Below the pieces are notes generated by a model. The model had not been told where the DNA came from, did not search any database, and saw nothing but the letters and a program-made list of their open reading frames with translations. Positions 22,088 to 33,329 of a stretch of 64,000 nucleotides of DNA are shown one piece after another. Numbering within the stretch: position 1 is the first letter of the stretch; every line of letters begins with the position of its first letter. The stretch is from Dipteronia dyeriana (Eukaryota; Streptophyta; Magnoliopsida; Sapindales; Sapindaceae): NCBI GenBank assembly GCA_032871835.1, contig CM065297.1:15022098-15086097 (forward strand), given 5' to 3'. A program made the position numbers and the translations under genes.

Positions 22088-23769
22088 TTATTGTTGAGCA
22101 AGACTTGATTGCTTCCTTGGTTGAGCTTGCATGATAGGTGCCTTCATTTTGTGAGCTTTTGCTTGAAAGAGGTTAACTTGAGGAGCCCTTGTAGGATGAG
22201 CTTGAGGTAGACTTCTTGGTGCCACATTCACTTGAGCACTATTTGAACACTCTCCTAGATCAAGCTTCTTCATAGGAGTTTGATGAGAAGAAGACCCATT
22301 GAAGTTCATGCTTCTTACAAAAATGGTCTTGCTTGGAGTAGAGGACATCTTGTCATCTTTAAACCCAAGCCCCTTCTTGTCACTTAGCCTTTTTCCAAAA
22401 TCTAGCATATGGTCAAGGTTCTTGGTGCTAGGATTCATCTTGGCTAATAATTCTCTAGCATCTTCAAGCTCTTTCTTCAACCCTTCTTCACTCCTCTTTA
22501 ATCTTTCCAACTCTTTATTTAGTTGGTCAACTTGAGTTGAAAGATCTAGATTTTCTTTTTTAATCTCTTGATCTCATTCTTGTTCTTTAATCTTGAGCTC
22601 TAAAACTTGGCCATGTAGTCTTTGAGATCCATCATATCCACACTTCCATTTGTGGTTTGTGATGAAGATCCATCATCACTTGAGTAGTCTCCCTCTTGAC
22701 TATCATTCTCTTTTTCACTAGCATCTTTGCTCCTAAGAGAGGATGTAAATGCTATGAAGTTAGCCATGAGTTCTTCATCATCCAAAGACTCATCTCCTTC
22801 ATTAGAGTCATCACTTTCACTCCATGTGGCAGCCATCACTTTTCCCTTCTTCTTGTTCTTGTGATTTGAACTTTCTGGGGCAAAGTGACCTATTCCACCA
22901 CATTCATAGCATTGGACTCCTTTCTTCTCGGTCTTCTCTTTCCTAGGCTCAAAGTCTTGACCCTTGGATCCAAAGCATTTCTTCTCGGATTTATAGAATT
23001 TCTTAAACTTCCTCATTAGCAAGGCCATATCTTCATCTGAGTCATCACCTTCCTCCTTCTCAAATTTTGAGGCTTTCAAAGCAATATATTTTTACTTCTT
23101 TGATGGTGTGGGGTTAGGACATTTCCTAGATTCATATGCTAGAAGCCTCCCAATCACTTCTTTTGGCTTCATGTCCTTGTAACCACTATTTTCTTCCAAA
23201 GCCGTCACATTGGACTCAACTCTATCGGGTAGAGATCTCATAATCTTCTACTTGATCATCCTAACCGAATAAGGATCACCAAGTTGATGACTTTGGTTCA
23301 CAATGTCCATCAACCTTACTTCAAACCATTGAAGCACTCATTCTCATCCATCTTGAGCAATTCGAATTGCGTTTGGAGAACTTGAAGGTTCGATTCCTTA
23401 ACCACGTCGGTTCCCTCATGTCTAACTTCTAGGATGTCCCATGCTTCCTTAGCTATCCTAGTATTTTGAACCAACTTGTATTGGTTATAATCTATTGCAC
23501 AAAGGATGGCATGCATTGCCTTCCTATTCCACTTTGAAGCTTCAAACTCTTGTGCATTCCACTGAGCCTTTGGTTTTTAGTAGATCATCTCCTCCATCTG
23601 CGGGAGTTATCATGGGTGGTGTGTAACCATCTTCAACTGTCATCCATGCCCTGTCATGAATTTGGCATATGTACGACTTCATCTTGCCTTTCCAAGAGGC
23701 ATAATTCAACCCGGTGAGGAGTGGAGGTCTAGTGCTGGAAGCTCCCTCATTGCCACCGTTTCCACTAAT
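22088..23769 (-). pseudogene. gag: B1 gag with coiled-coil extension
   Basis: A capsid protein of the UBN2 type: GGNEGASSTRPPLLTGLNYA and WKGKMKSYICQIHDRAW lie near the N-terminus. The expected start ATG reads ATT (23767-23769), judged by alignment with B2, so initiation is lost. Frameshifts occur near 23540 and 23310, and a stop near 23090. The zinc knuckle (22870-22911) reads C-x2-C-x4-H-x4-S: its last Cys is Ser. A TAG follows AKF at about 22597, at the same codon as a TAA in B2. After it a charged coiled-coil (NLDLSTQVDQLNKELERLKR region) and a Gln/Pro-rich tail reach 22088. Confidence 0.9.
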
Positions 23770-23881
23770 TGTGTTTATGAATGAATGATATGAATGCAAG
23801 TGTATGAATGGTCAACACAAACAAACAAAATACAACACACACCAAAATGAGCAAGGATCACCTATGTATGTCTAGGAACCT

Positions 23882-23893
23882 GCTCTGATACCA
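23882..23893 (-). other. Primer-binding site of B1
   Basis: Plus-strand gctctgatacca is the reverse complement of tggtatcagagc, a perfect initiator-Met tRNA site, two bases from the 5' LTR. Confidence 0.95.
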
Positions 23894-23895
23894 AT

Positions 23896-25390
23896 TGAAA
23901 CAAATTTTATGGTGTGTAATATTAATCTAGAGGGGGGAATAGATTTTAATTAACTTTTACCCAATTTTCATTTAGAGTCAAGTTGATGAAAATACCCCTA
24001 TATAGTTACAAAGATACCACAAGTGTAATAAATGCTGAAATAGTAAAAACACTTGAGATATACGTGGAAACCCTCTAAATGGGAAAAACCACTGGCTGAT
24101 GAGTGCGCCACACTAGAACCTCGAATCCACTAATGATAAAGGAATTACAATTTAATCCCGGTTTAATCCTTCACCACTACCTAATCCTGGAATAAGTGAA
24201 CCTAGTTCATCATGCTTGTGCTTTAAGCTACCTACTCCCGGAAGCAACACAAGTCTTACTTCTCAATGAAGAGATAAAGTGTCCTAAGTGAATATGTAAT
24301 GATATTCAATGAACAAACAAGGCTAGGAAACCCTATATGCTTATCTAGGTTAATGAGATGACAATTAATGCAATCCTAGATATCAAGTGCTAAATGACAT
24401 GTTCAAATAACTTAGCTAAACATAGATCGATCGATCAATCCTATGAAGCTATCACAATACAACACTCAATCATGGCATCACAACAATCTCTAATTTGTAT
24501 CTAGAAATAATCTAAGAGAATACAATTAATTAAAGAGATGGTTTAGTAAGCAAAACACTTAACTTGTAAGAAGATAGTGAAGAACTTACCAAAGATGAAG
24601 ATTTAATGCTCATGGGAATGCTTTGAGTGATTAAAAATGAGTTCTTGGAAGTGTTTTTCCTTTGAAATGTGTTCTAAGGAAGAAATGTGATATTCTGAAC
24701 TCATACACGACCTTAAGGCATTGAGTTATATTTAAAGTGAGGTCGATTTGAAAAAAACGTTCCAGCTTCCTCTGCGTCCGCTGGTCAAGTAGCGCACAAC
24801 CTATTTTTAAAACAGGCGCTGGACGAGTGGAGCATCCTAGTAGCGCAAAACAAGCATAGATCCTCTGGGAAGTTTGCGCTGGTGAGGTGCGCTAGATGAG
24901 TAGTGCACCACCAGCACATGCCTACATTTTTTAACTACGTGTAGGTGCAGCAGCGCAGCTCAGTGGCGCAACACTAGCTACAGGCCACTGTAAAAGTTAC
25001 GCTGGTGAGGTGCGCTGGTCGAGTAGCGCACCACCAGTGCAATGCCTATTTTTCCAACACTCAAATGCACAAAACAATAAGTTCAAGAGTGATGAAATTG
25101 CATCCTATTTTAATGCCTAGCATGACATACAACTTTCATAGCAAGAGGCAAATAGGTCAACAAGAGTCAATTAAACTAAAATGAACACAAGAGAACACTC
25201 AACATATAAGATCAAGAGTTATGCATGAATATGTGAGTGTGTGCAATTATCTCTTCAAAGTAAGTAAGCACAAGAATTTTACCTTTGATGCTTCTCTTCT
25301 TGAGGTCTTGAGAGCCTAAGTTACCCTTACATGAACCCCAATAATGTGGTTGTTCATGAAATAAGCTAATCAACAAATGAGGACTTTTCA
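23896..25390 (-). mobile_element. 5' LTR of B1
   Basis: 1495 bp, TG...CA, next to the primer site. Compared with the 3' LTR it lacks several short segments, including part of the TATA stretch (plus strand ttatatttaaagtg at about 24725). It has its own palindromic block at about 24770-25045; the unit at 25009-25032 has perfect 8-bp arms. Confidence 0.95.
24770..25045. repeat. GC-rich palindromic repeat block in B1 5' LTR
   Basis: Same repeat family as 16755-17050. The unit at 25009-25032 has arms ggtgcgct and agcgcacc around a tcga centre, with two 2-base mismatches between arms and centre. Confidence 0.85.
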
Positions 25391-27110
25391 GATCGGATCA
25401 TGGAGGTGAGTACCTAGACCAAGAGTTTGAAGATTTCATGGTCGAGCATGGGATAGTTTCCCAACTCACAGCTCCCGGTACACCTCAGCAAAATGGTGTA
25501 GCAGAGAGGAGAAATAGAACCCTAATGGAAATGGTGAGATCTATGATTTGTTTCTCATAATTACCAAATTCCTTCTAGGGATATGCGTTACAAACAGCGG
25601 CATACATTTTGAATGTGGTGCCATCCAAATCTGTTCCTAAGACTCCCCTAGAGTTATGGAATGGTCGTAAAGCTAGTTTGCAATATTTTCACATATAGGG
25701 GTGTCCAACACACGTGCTGAAGAACAGAACTGCAAAACTAGACTCCAAGTCTATTGTTCACCTGTTTGTAGAATACTCTAAGGAGACCAGAGGTGGACAC
25801 TTCTATAGTTCCGAAGACAACAAAGTATTTATATCGACAAATGCAATATTTCTTAAGGACAATTACATTAGTGACTATAATCCTCGTTCCAAGATTGTAT
25901 TAAATGAGTTAGAGCCTAGTGATACTAGTGCTTCATCAACAAGAGTTGTTGATCCACAAACATCTAAGAGTCAGTTAGTTCCTGATCAGGATACACTACT
26001 GCCTAGACGTAGTAAGAGGGTTGTGAGACAACCTGAATGTTATTTAGGTATAGGTAAGGGACAAGGTGTTATCTCTGCTGATAGTGTGGATTATCCATTG
26101 ACATTTAAGAATGCAATGGAAGATCCTGATAAAGAGGAATGGCTTGAAGCCATGAATCTCGAGATGGAATCCATGTACTCTAACTCACTCTGGGATCTTG
26201 TAGACTTACTAGATGGGGTAATACCCATAGGGTGTAAGTGGATCTAGAAGAGAAAGAGCGGAGTAGACGAGAAGGTAGAGACCTTTAAGGCAAGGCTAGT
26301 GGCCAAGGTTTATACCCAGAAATAGGGGGTCGATTATGAAGAGACCTTTTCACCAGTAGCCATGTTTAAGTCTATTAGGATTCTCTTATCCATTGCTGCT
26401 TATTTCAATTACGAAATTCGGTAAATGGACGTCAATATTGCATTCTTGAATGGCAACCTTGATGAGAGCATATATATGATGCAACCAGAAGAATTCGTGT
26501 CTCTAGATCAAGAGCAAAAGGTTTGCAAGCTGCAAAGGTCCATCTATGGACTTAAGCAAGCATCTAGATCTTGCAACATTAGGTTTGATGATGTGATCAA
26601 AACCTATGGTTCAGAGCAAAACGTCGTTGAGCCTTCTATCTACAAGCTCATCATTGACAAGAAAGTAGTTTTCTTGATCCTGTAAGTAGATGATATTCTA
26701 CTCATTGGTAATGATGTGAGAGTATTGTTTGATTTAAAGGGCTAGGTTGGCTAGCCAATTCCAAATGAAAAATTTGGGAGAGGCGAGTTATGTTCTAGAT
26801 ATCCAACTTATAAGAGATCCAAGTCATAGCATTATCTCAGCATCATATATCGACAAGATTCTTATGCGATCTTCGATGCAGAACTCCAAGAAAGGTAATT
26901 TACTTTTCAGGCATGGAGTTCACTTGTCTATGGAACAGTGTCCTAATACACCTCAAGAAGTTGAGGATATGAGACGTGTACCCTATGCATCGGCATTAGG
27001 TAGTCTCATGTATGCTATGTTATGCACGAGACATGACATCTGCTATGTCGTGGGAGTAGTCAGCAGATACCAGTCTAACCCAGGATTGGATCACTAGGTT
27101 GCTGTCAAGA
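25391..27110 (+). pseudogene. pol: A2 pol part 2: rest of integrase and reverse transcriptase, 3'-truncated
   Basis: The frame resumes in the integrase with SDHGGEYLDQEF, giving the second catalytic Asp. The catalytic Glu is in QQNGVAERRNRT (25504-25506). Stops occur near 25559 and 25577 and at 25698. The C-terminal integrase region (25714-26247) leads into reverse transcriptase: FKNAMEDPDKEEW, DYEETFSPVA, MDVNIAFLNGNLDE, KVCKLQRSIYGLKQA. The active site has a stop in place of Tyr, giving stop-VDD (26683-26694). The thumb/connection region ends VSRYQSNPGLDH, then a stop and a few matching codons to about 27110, where gypsy sequence begins. RNase H is missing. Confidence 0.92.
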
Positions 27111-27248
27111 GAGACGAGGTGAGTAGAGACCGGTGCGTTTCTTAAAATAATCCGGATGCATCACACCAGTCTTCGAGATTCGAGGCAATCTTTGCTGAAG
27201 ATTTTGTTTCCGTATCACCGGCGTCACAGGTTATTGACTATTCACCTC

Positions 27249-27256
27249 TATTTAAA
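27249..27256 (+). promoter_or_regulatory. TATTTAAA box of G1 antisense gene
   Basis: TATTTAAA lies 131 bp before the ATG at 27387. The same box lies 126 bp before the matching ATG in G2, although the surrounding sequence has diverged. Confidence 0.5.
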
Positions 27257-27386
27257 CCCGGTTGTTTCGTTGTCTTCTCCACGCTTTCTTCTTTTTAAAT
27301 TTCAAATGGAAAAAGCCTTTCTTTCTTTATCTTCTCAAGCAACGCCTTCATCTTTTCTTTCGTCTGAATCAAAACCTTTCACCACT

Positions 27387-29775
27387 ATGTCGAAAACAAG
27401 GTAAATGGCGAGGAGGTCACTACTCTCGCTCATGGGAAACTAACGTGAAAGAGCTTTGACAACAATGACTCTCCTCCTAACCCGCAACGTCGCAGGTCGA
27501 ATAGATATGCGGCTATTGGTCAAAAAAGATTTTGATAGAGAACCCGGGAAAACTACTGTCGGAAGATATCAAGCTGCGATTGCTTGTCCCCTTTTGAAGA
27601 GACTTCCTCCCTACTCGTCTGAAGGCTAAGTATGGCATCTCCGACATGGTTTCCATCTTCTTTTGCCCTAAGAATTACGATGTCTTAAGCCTTCCTAAAG
27701 GAATGCTTCCAATTCATGTCGCGGCTCTCGAGAATGGGGTCAGGCATCTCTTTCACCCCACCCTCTGACGAGCTCTCAATGCCTTTCAACTAGCTCTTTT
27801 CCAGTTGACGTCTGGCTTCTGGAGACATCTAATCGGTTTTCTCACACTGTGAAGGGAATAATGTGAGCAAAGCAAGGTTACTAGGGAACCCGAAGAGGAG
27901 GAACTGGTCTACCTTTTCCAGATTTGCAGCCTATCCGGTGGCCCTAAAGGTCAGTTCTATGCAAAACCTAAGAACAAACTCAACTTTATCGTTCCTGACG
28001 CTTCAAAAATGGACCCAGTCAGAAAGAAGGAATGAATTCTGGCAGGGGATGATTGGGGAAGCTCGATCTTTATCGGCGGGCACGAGTTCGAGGTCCCAAC
28101 CGCTTTCAATGAGAAGCCTTTATGGGGCAGGGATTCTCTGTTCAATGAATCCAAGGCTATCTTGAGGGTCTTCATCTCTCGAAACTACTTGAACTTGAGG
28201 TTTCCTACATCTGATTCTTTTGATCCTCGCAGGGTGGATCTGTACCTGCATATCTCTACTGCTACTCCTCGTAAGTAAAATCAGACGGAACCACATTGCT
28301 TCCTTTCATTAGCTAGCTAGGTTCTGACATCCTCTTTTTTTAAAATAGTTTTTGTTGTTGCTCCAGCTTTCCACGAAAACCAGCAAGCCCGCACCCTTCC
28401 CCCTACAAACAGATTGACCCGGGGAATCTCTTTGGTTGCTTTCTCCTGCTCATGCTCTTGCTCCTGCTCCGTCCTTTTCCCAGCTTAAGTCCAAGATTGT
28501 GCTCCTCGAATCGCGGGCTTCCAATGTACGAATCAAGGGGACATATGCCTCTCATGCTACTAATACAACTATTTCTGCTCCTCCTTCTGTTGCCCCATTT
28601 ACTGCTATTTCTACATTTGTCTCCCCCACGGTTCACTTACCCAATGTTTATGCCCCTCCATTTTCGTTCCCAACTCATCGAGCTTCAGAGGACCTCGGGG
28701 TTGGTGTTGATGAGATTCCTCCCGCTCGCCCTCAACATCAGCAAAGCTTTGCTATGCATAACGAGGTCTTAGGGCTGTTTGTTGCATTCTGCCTAGGTGG
28801 CAGCCTTTTCCTGATGGCTTCAATGCCCGTGGATATCTTGATCACCAAGAGGCCCACTCTTTTAGCCGAGGTAACTATCTTCTTTCGTCTTTTCTTATGT
28901 CGGCTAGCTTGATCATTTTCTAACTAGGACTTTTCAATCTGTAGGCTTTCAAAATCAACGTGTCCATGGGTCATCAGGTGGCCTCTCTTCACGACCGTAC
29001 GGTAAAAGCTGAGGCTGAGGCTGAGAAGGCCATGTTATTACTTGCAGAGATGACATTCAGTCAGAGGAGAGTGAAGGCAGAGTTGGTCGAGTTTCATTTA
29101 GACTTAAAGAGGCTGAAGCGGTTCTTTGATCAAGAAACCCTTCAATTTAAATGTCGGGCGCAACAGAGGGACTCTTAGACAGCTAAGGCCAAGATGCTAG
29201 ACATCGAGAACCAGAGCCTACATGCTTAAGTGGCCAAACTGCAGGCCAAGGTGGATGCCTCATTTAGTGATGGGTATTTTTATACCTCATATCAGGTCGT
29301 TGAGGCCCTATCTGTCAGTTATTGATGATTAGGACAGAGAAGAGATTATGACAAAGGTATCGGAGATTTCTCATCCTGCTGGCGATGGAGCGGAACCTTC
29401 AAACTTGGTTGGAACTGGGAAAAAACTATCATGGCAGATCTTTCCTTTCCTCCTCCAGTCCTTCTAGTCTCAGGTCCCAGGAATCTTCAAACGGAGTTTA
29501 GCCTGCGTAGCTCGAAGGGGTCGACCAGAAGCCCAGAAGCGAAGAAGGAAGCCAGAGACCAGTTTAAAAAGTTATCCAGAGAAGAGTTAGAGGTTGAACG
29601 GAGCAGAATGGAGACAACAGCTACCCTTCTAGATGGGGACATTCCCCCTGATGTTATGGTTGTGGTTATTGAGGTCTTGGAGGATGACCAAAATGGGCAG
29701 CAAGCAGTTAAGGATTCTCCGGAGGAAGGAATGGTCGAAGTGGCCAACCAAGATAAACGACAACTATATGGATGA
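27387..29775 (+). pseudogene. G1 antisense extra gene, Transposase_28-like, three exons
   Basis: This runs on the strand opposite gag-pol, between integrase and the missing 3' LTR. Exon 1 (27387-28270) holds a Transposase_28-like domain with YGISDMV, NYDVLSLPKGMLPIHVAAL and LTSGFWRHLIGFL, broken by stops and indels. Intron 1 (28271-28348, GTAAGT...ATAG) and intron 2 (28871-28944, GTAACT...GTAG) match G2 in position and phase. Exon 2 is Ser/Ala/Pro-rich, with one frameshift near 28430. Exon 3 from 28945 is a charged coiled-coil (RTVKAEAEAEKAMLLLAEM), with stops and frameshifts until the frame at 29431-29775. Function is unknown; such extra ORFs are known in Tat elements. The introns are inferred from sequence alone. 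Confidence 0.75.
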
Positions 29776-31018
29776 GAATCAGGCAGAAATCAGCAATGAG
29801 GGGGAGCAGCGGGAGAGGACCAGGAGGAAGCCGAAGCTTGATATGGCCTGTCTTGATTGCCTGGAAAGGGGTTGGGCACCCCGCTTTACTCATGACCAGT
29901 TTATTCTTATTTAGCTCTTCTTTACAAATGTTGCCCGGAATTAGGGGATGGGCTCCTAAATTGACTTATATAGCTTTGCAAGGGAATATTATCCCTTATC
30001 ATTAATGAAAATCTTTTATGACTTCCTTTATACTTACTTTGATTGATCCCTGTTAAGTATAAACTTACTAGCTAGGTAAAAGTCCAGCTTCAATTTTAGG
30101 TACTTGGTAGGAATCCATATCTTGGGGAGGAGTCTTCTTACACTGAGTCTCGCATCTTTAATGATTCCGCTTTCAAACTTTAAGCTGGAGATATAAGAAG
30201 TCACACGTTTATGAAAAACCAATGGTTAGTAGTAATCAAGTATTTGATACTTAGGCAAAAGCTGTATGGTAACAACATAGATTCCCCTTCTCCAGGAATT
30301 TGGGGAAGTATCCTGTCATGGCGACCTCAATCTAACAAGAATTTTTTTATTAAAGCTTAGATTCTTCTCAGGGGTGGTAACCCGCCCGAGGTATCAGAAA
30401 GATTATCTAGCTATCCTGGTCTTGAGATCTAGATGGCAACTACGCTCTTACACTCAAACTTTTCTTAGGGTGGTAGCCTGACCTAGGCGTCAGGAAAGCT
30501 ATCTAGCTATCCTTGTCTGGAGATCTGGATGGAAACTATGCTCTTACAATCAAACCCTTCTTGGGGGTGGTAGTCCGACCAAGGCTTTAGGAGAGATATC
30601 TAGCTATCCTAGTCTCGAGATCCGGATGGTAACTATGCTCGTACACTCAGACCCTTCTTTGGGGTTGTAGCCCGACCAAGGCATCAGGAAAGCTATCTAG
30701 CTATCCTGGTTGCAAAATCTAGATGGAAACTATGCTTTTACAGACCCTTCTTGGCAGGGGGTGGTGCCCGACCAAGGCATCAGGGATAGTGAGGGGGCTT
30801 CCCCGACTGATCCCTGATCTCGATTATGGTGAATTTCTTGTGGAGAACATAATCGGATTTGGAGAAATTAACAACTCACAGAAATAACAATCGGAGATAA
30901 AAAAAATTAATAACAGACTTTATTGATGATGAAAATGGAGTACATTGTTATTGAGAACTTTATTAAAACCTAAATGGAGGTAATCTGCTCAAAAGTCCTC
31001 TGCCTAGGGATAGAACTT
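29776..31018. other. G1 spacer between antisense gene and integrase
   Basis: Noncoding. It holds the tandem array at 30355-30800 and otherwise AT-rich sequence. Confidence 0.7.
30355..30800. repeat. 93-97-bp tandem array in G1 spacer, about 5 units
   Basis: Units carry cccttcttgggggtggtag, cgaccaaggcatcagg, ctatctagctatcctgg and ggat-gcaactatgctctta. Unit starts fall at about 30362, 30460, 30555, 30652 and 30745. A homologous array lies at the same place in G2. Confidence 0.9.
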
Positions 31019-32259
31019 TCTCAAATACTCAGCATTCCAGGTATGGTCGATGGGTCGACCATCCATGTCCTTGAGCTTGTATTCCCTATTTCGGACCACT
31101 ACCTTCACCAAATATGGCCCTTCCTAGTTGGGTCCTAGGACCCCATCCGACCTTTTTTGGGTATTCAGGGTCACTTTCCTAAGAACCAAATCCCTCACCT
31201 TGAAGTTACTAACTTTGACCTTTTTATTGAAATACCTAGCGATCTTGCTCTGGTAAATCGCCATCTTCTCAACTACTAGGCCTTGTTTCTCTTCTAAGAG
31301 GTCTAGACTGGCTCGGAGCTTCACCTAGTTGCTTTGCGGTTTAAAATGTTATACCTTGAACGAGGTTAGTTTCGGCTTGATGGGAAGAACTGCTTCAACC
31401 CCAAAGGCCAAAGAGTAAGGTGTTTCCCCAGTAGCCATTCTTTTCATGGTCCGATATGCCCAAAGAACCTCGGGGGGGCTCCTCGGCCTACTTGCCTTTC
31501 TTCTGCTGTAATTTGTTTTTTAACAACTTCTTGACAGTCTTGTTATTGTATTCAACTAGCCCATTAGTTTGAGGGTGGGCTAAGGAGGTGAACCTGAGGT
31601 CGACTCCCAAGCCTTCACATAAGTTTTTGAATCAAACATTGTCAAACTGCTTGCCTAGGTCAACTATTATGACAAGTGGGGTCCCAAACCTGTAAACCAC
31701 ATTGGTCTTGATGAACTTCATCGTATTTTCTTCTGAAATCTAGGAGAGAGGTTCTGCTTTGACCCACCTTATGAAATAATTGATTGGCACAATAACCTGC
31801 TTAGCTTGCTTGTGAGTGGTAGGAAGCGGACCAATCAGGTCGACGTCTCACATGGTGAAGGGGTAGGGTGAACTGAGAGATGATAGTCGCTATGGTTGTA
31901 GGTGATTCAAGTTTGAGGTCCTCTAGCATGGTTCACAAGATTGTACAAACCTCTTTGTGTCTTGGTGAATGGTTGGCCAGTAATACCCCATACGAAGCAC
32001 TTGATATGCTAAAGCCTCCAACCATTATGATTACCACAGTCTCTAGAATGGACCTCTCTTAGTGCCCAACTAGCATCGTCTAGATAAAGACATCGAAGTA
32101 GAGGAAGAGATTTTCCCCTCCGATAGAGGTATCCATCTTTCAGGTACTACCGAACTGATAATCTTTTAACTTTTCGGGCTTGGTCGGGGTTCTCGGGAAG
32201 CTTTCATTCCTGGAAGTAAACAGCTATCGGATACATCCAAAAGGGCAGCTGATCCACAA
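31019..32259 (-). pseudogene. pol: G1 integrase
   Basis: The C-terminal part (31019-31324) reads KLRASLDLLEEKQGLVVEK, QSKIARYFNKKVK and VRDLVLRKVTLNTQKRSDG, the usual gypsy integrase tail with the LV-R motif. Farther right, translations on the minus strand give a core with VDLIGP and FGTPLVIIVDL, and a zinc region near 31900-32100. Many stops interrupt it. It is collinear with the G2 integrase. I infer loss of function from the stops; catalytic residues were not all checked. Confidence 0.8.
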
Positions 32260-33329
32260 GGTAGATTTTTTTACCAGTAGTTATGTTCGATTGGGAGATC
32301 ATCTAGAGGGGTACTCCTTTAGGTAGAGCTTGTCCACCATTCACAACTATCTTTTCCAAGACGTCCGCCTAGTGGTTTTGTTGTCGAGGCACCTACTTAA
32401 TCCGAAACCCCTTGAACTTTTCATTTAGTTATTAGACCAGCATCTGGTAGGCGGCCATGTCTTCGCCCATGGCTTGGTAGAGTCTCGTAGCCTGGTTGAC
32501 GATGAGCAATGAGTCACTCTTGACATACAAATAATTGGCCCTTGCCTCATTACTAGTTGCTTTAAATTCAAACCTAAAACAGTGGCAGCATTCCAACTTT
32601 TCTGGGTCTATTAGGACTATGCCGGCTCCTCCCCCTGCCTGTCTAGATGCTCCATCAGTATAAAGAGTCCAGGCTTTATAGTCTTCTGGTCAGTTGTTGT
32701 TTTCCAGAAACTTACCGAGAGCTGGAGTTAAAGCTATTAAGGTCCCTTCACCTGAGAAGGCTGAGAACTCGGCTACGAAGTCTGCAGGAGCCTGAGCCTT
32801 GATTGTTGTTCGAGATTTGTACCTCAGGTCAAACTGAGTGAGCTCTAAAGCTCACAAAACTAGTCTCCTGGATAAGTCTGGCCTCCGTAAAAATTGGTGA
32901 AAGGGGTTGATCAGTCACTATCGCCACTGTATGGCTTGAAAATATGGGTGAAGCTGCATGGTCGAGGTAACCAAGGCGAGGGTGAGCTTCTCAAGGAGAA
33001 GGTAGTTCTTCCCGGGCTTGGATAGCACATGGCTGACATAATAGATAGGTCGCTGGACCCCATCCTCACACTTCTTGACCAAAGCCCCGCTTACTGTAGT
33101 TTCTGATACTTTCAGGTATATCTATAACTCTTCTCCTAGTATTGGCTTAACTAGCAGTGGTGGGCTGGCGAGGTACTCTTTTAAGTCCTGGAAAACTTGC
33201 TCGCTTTCTTGGTCCTATTTCATGTTCTTCCCTTGTTTGATGGCTTTGAAGAAAAGAAGACACTTATCTGTGGAACGCGAGATGAACCTGTTGAGAGCTG
33301 ATGTACGCCTTGTCAACACTTAGACTTAT
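32260..33329 (-). pseudogene. pol: G1 RNase H and second (archaeal-type) RNase H
   Basis: The right part encodes the ordinary gypsy RNase H that follows RT. The left part, about 32260-32690, gives VKSDSLLIVNQ, KFKGFRIK-VPRQQNH and KIVVNGGQALP, which match the second RNase H at 52187-52540 of G2. Presence of this extra RNase H between RNase H and integrase is known for Tat-lineage elements. Stops occur throughout. Confidence 0.75.

Larger units (their letters stand above)
15799..25390 (-). mobile_element. Element B1, Sirevirus-like Ty1/copia, nested in A2 integrase
   Basis: A complete 9.6-kb element on the minus strand with two long LTRs (23896-25390 as 5', 15799-17395 as 3'), primer-binding site 23882-23893, gag, pol and a 1.2-kb spacer before the 3' LTR. 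Five-base duplication gatcg on both sides. Sirevirus features are the long gag with a coiled-coil extension, the spacer after pol with repeated GGGGGAG tracts, and palindromic repeats in the LTR near the TATA box. Coding capacity is lost through many stops and active-site changes. Confidence 0.95.
10443..27110 (+). mobile_element. Element A2, Ty1/copia, 3'-truncated and split by B1
   Basis: Order: 5' LTR (10443-12500), primer site, leader, gag, protease, first part of integrase, then element B1 (15799-25390), then the rest of integrase and reverse transcriptase. It stops at about 27110, at the RT/RNase H boundary; the RNase H and 3' LTR are absent. The retained end aligns with the reverse complement of A3 pol at about 62300-62370, then switches abruptly to gypsy G1 sequence. 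The order PR-IN-RT marks it as Ty1/copia (Pseudoviridae). Confidence 0.92.

Noticed and set aside
30355..30800. Regular repeats considered as a CRISPR array
   Set aside because: Units are contiguous with no unique spacers, in a plant retrotransposon.
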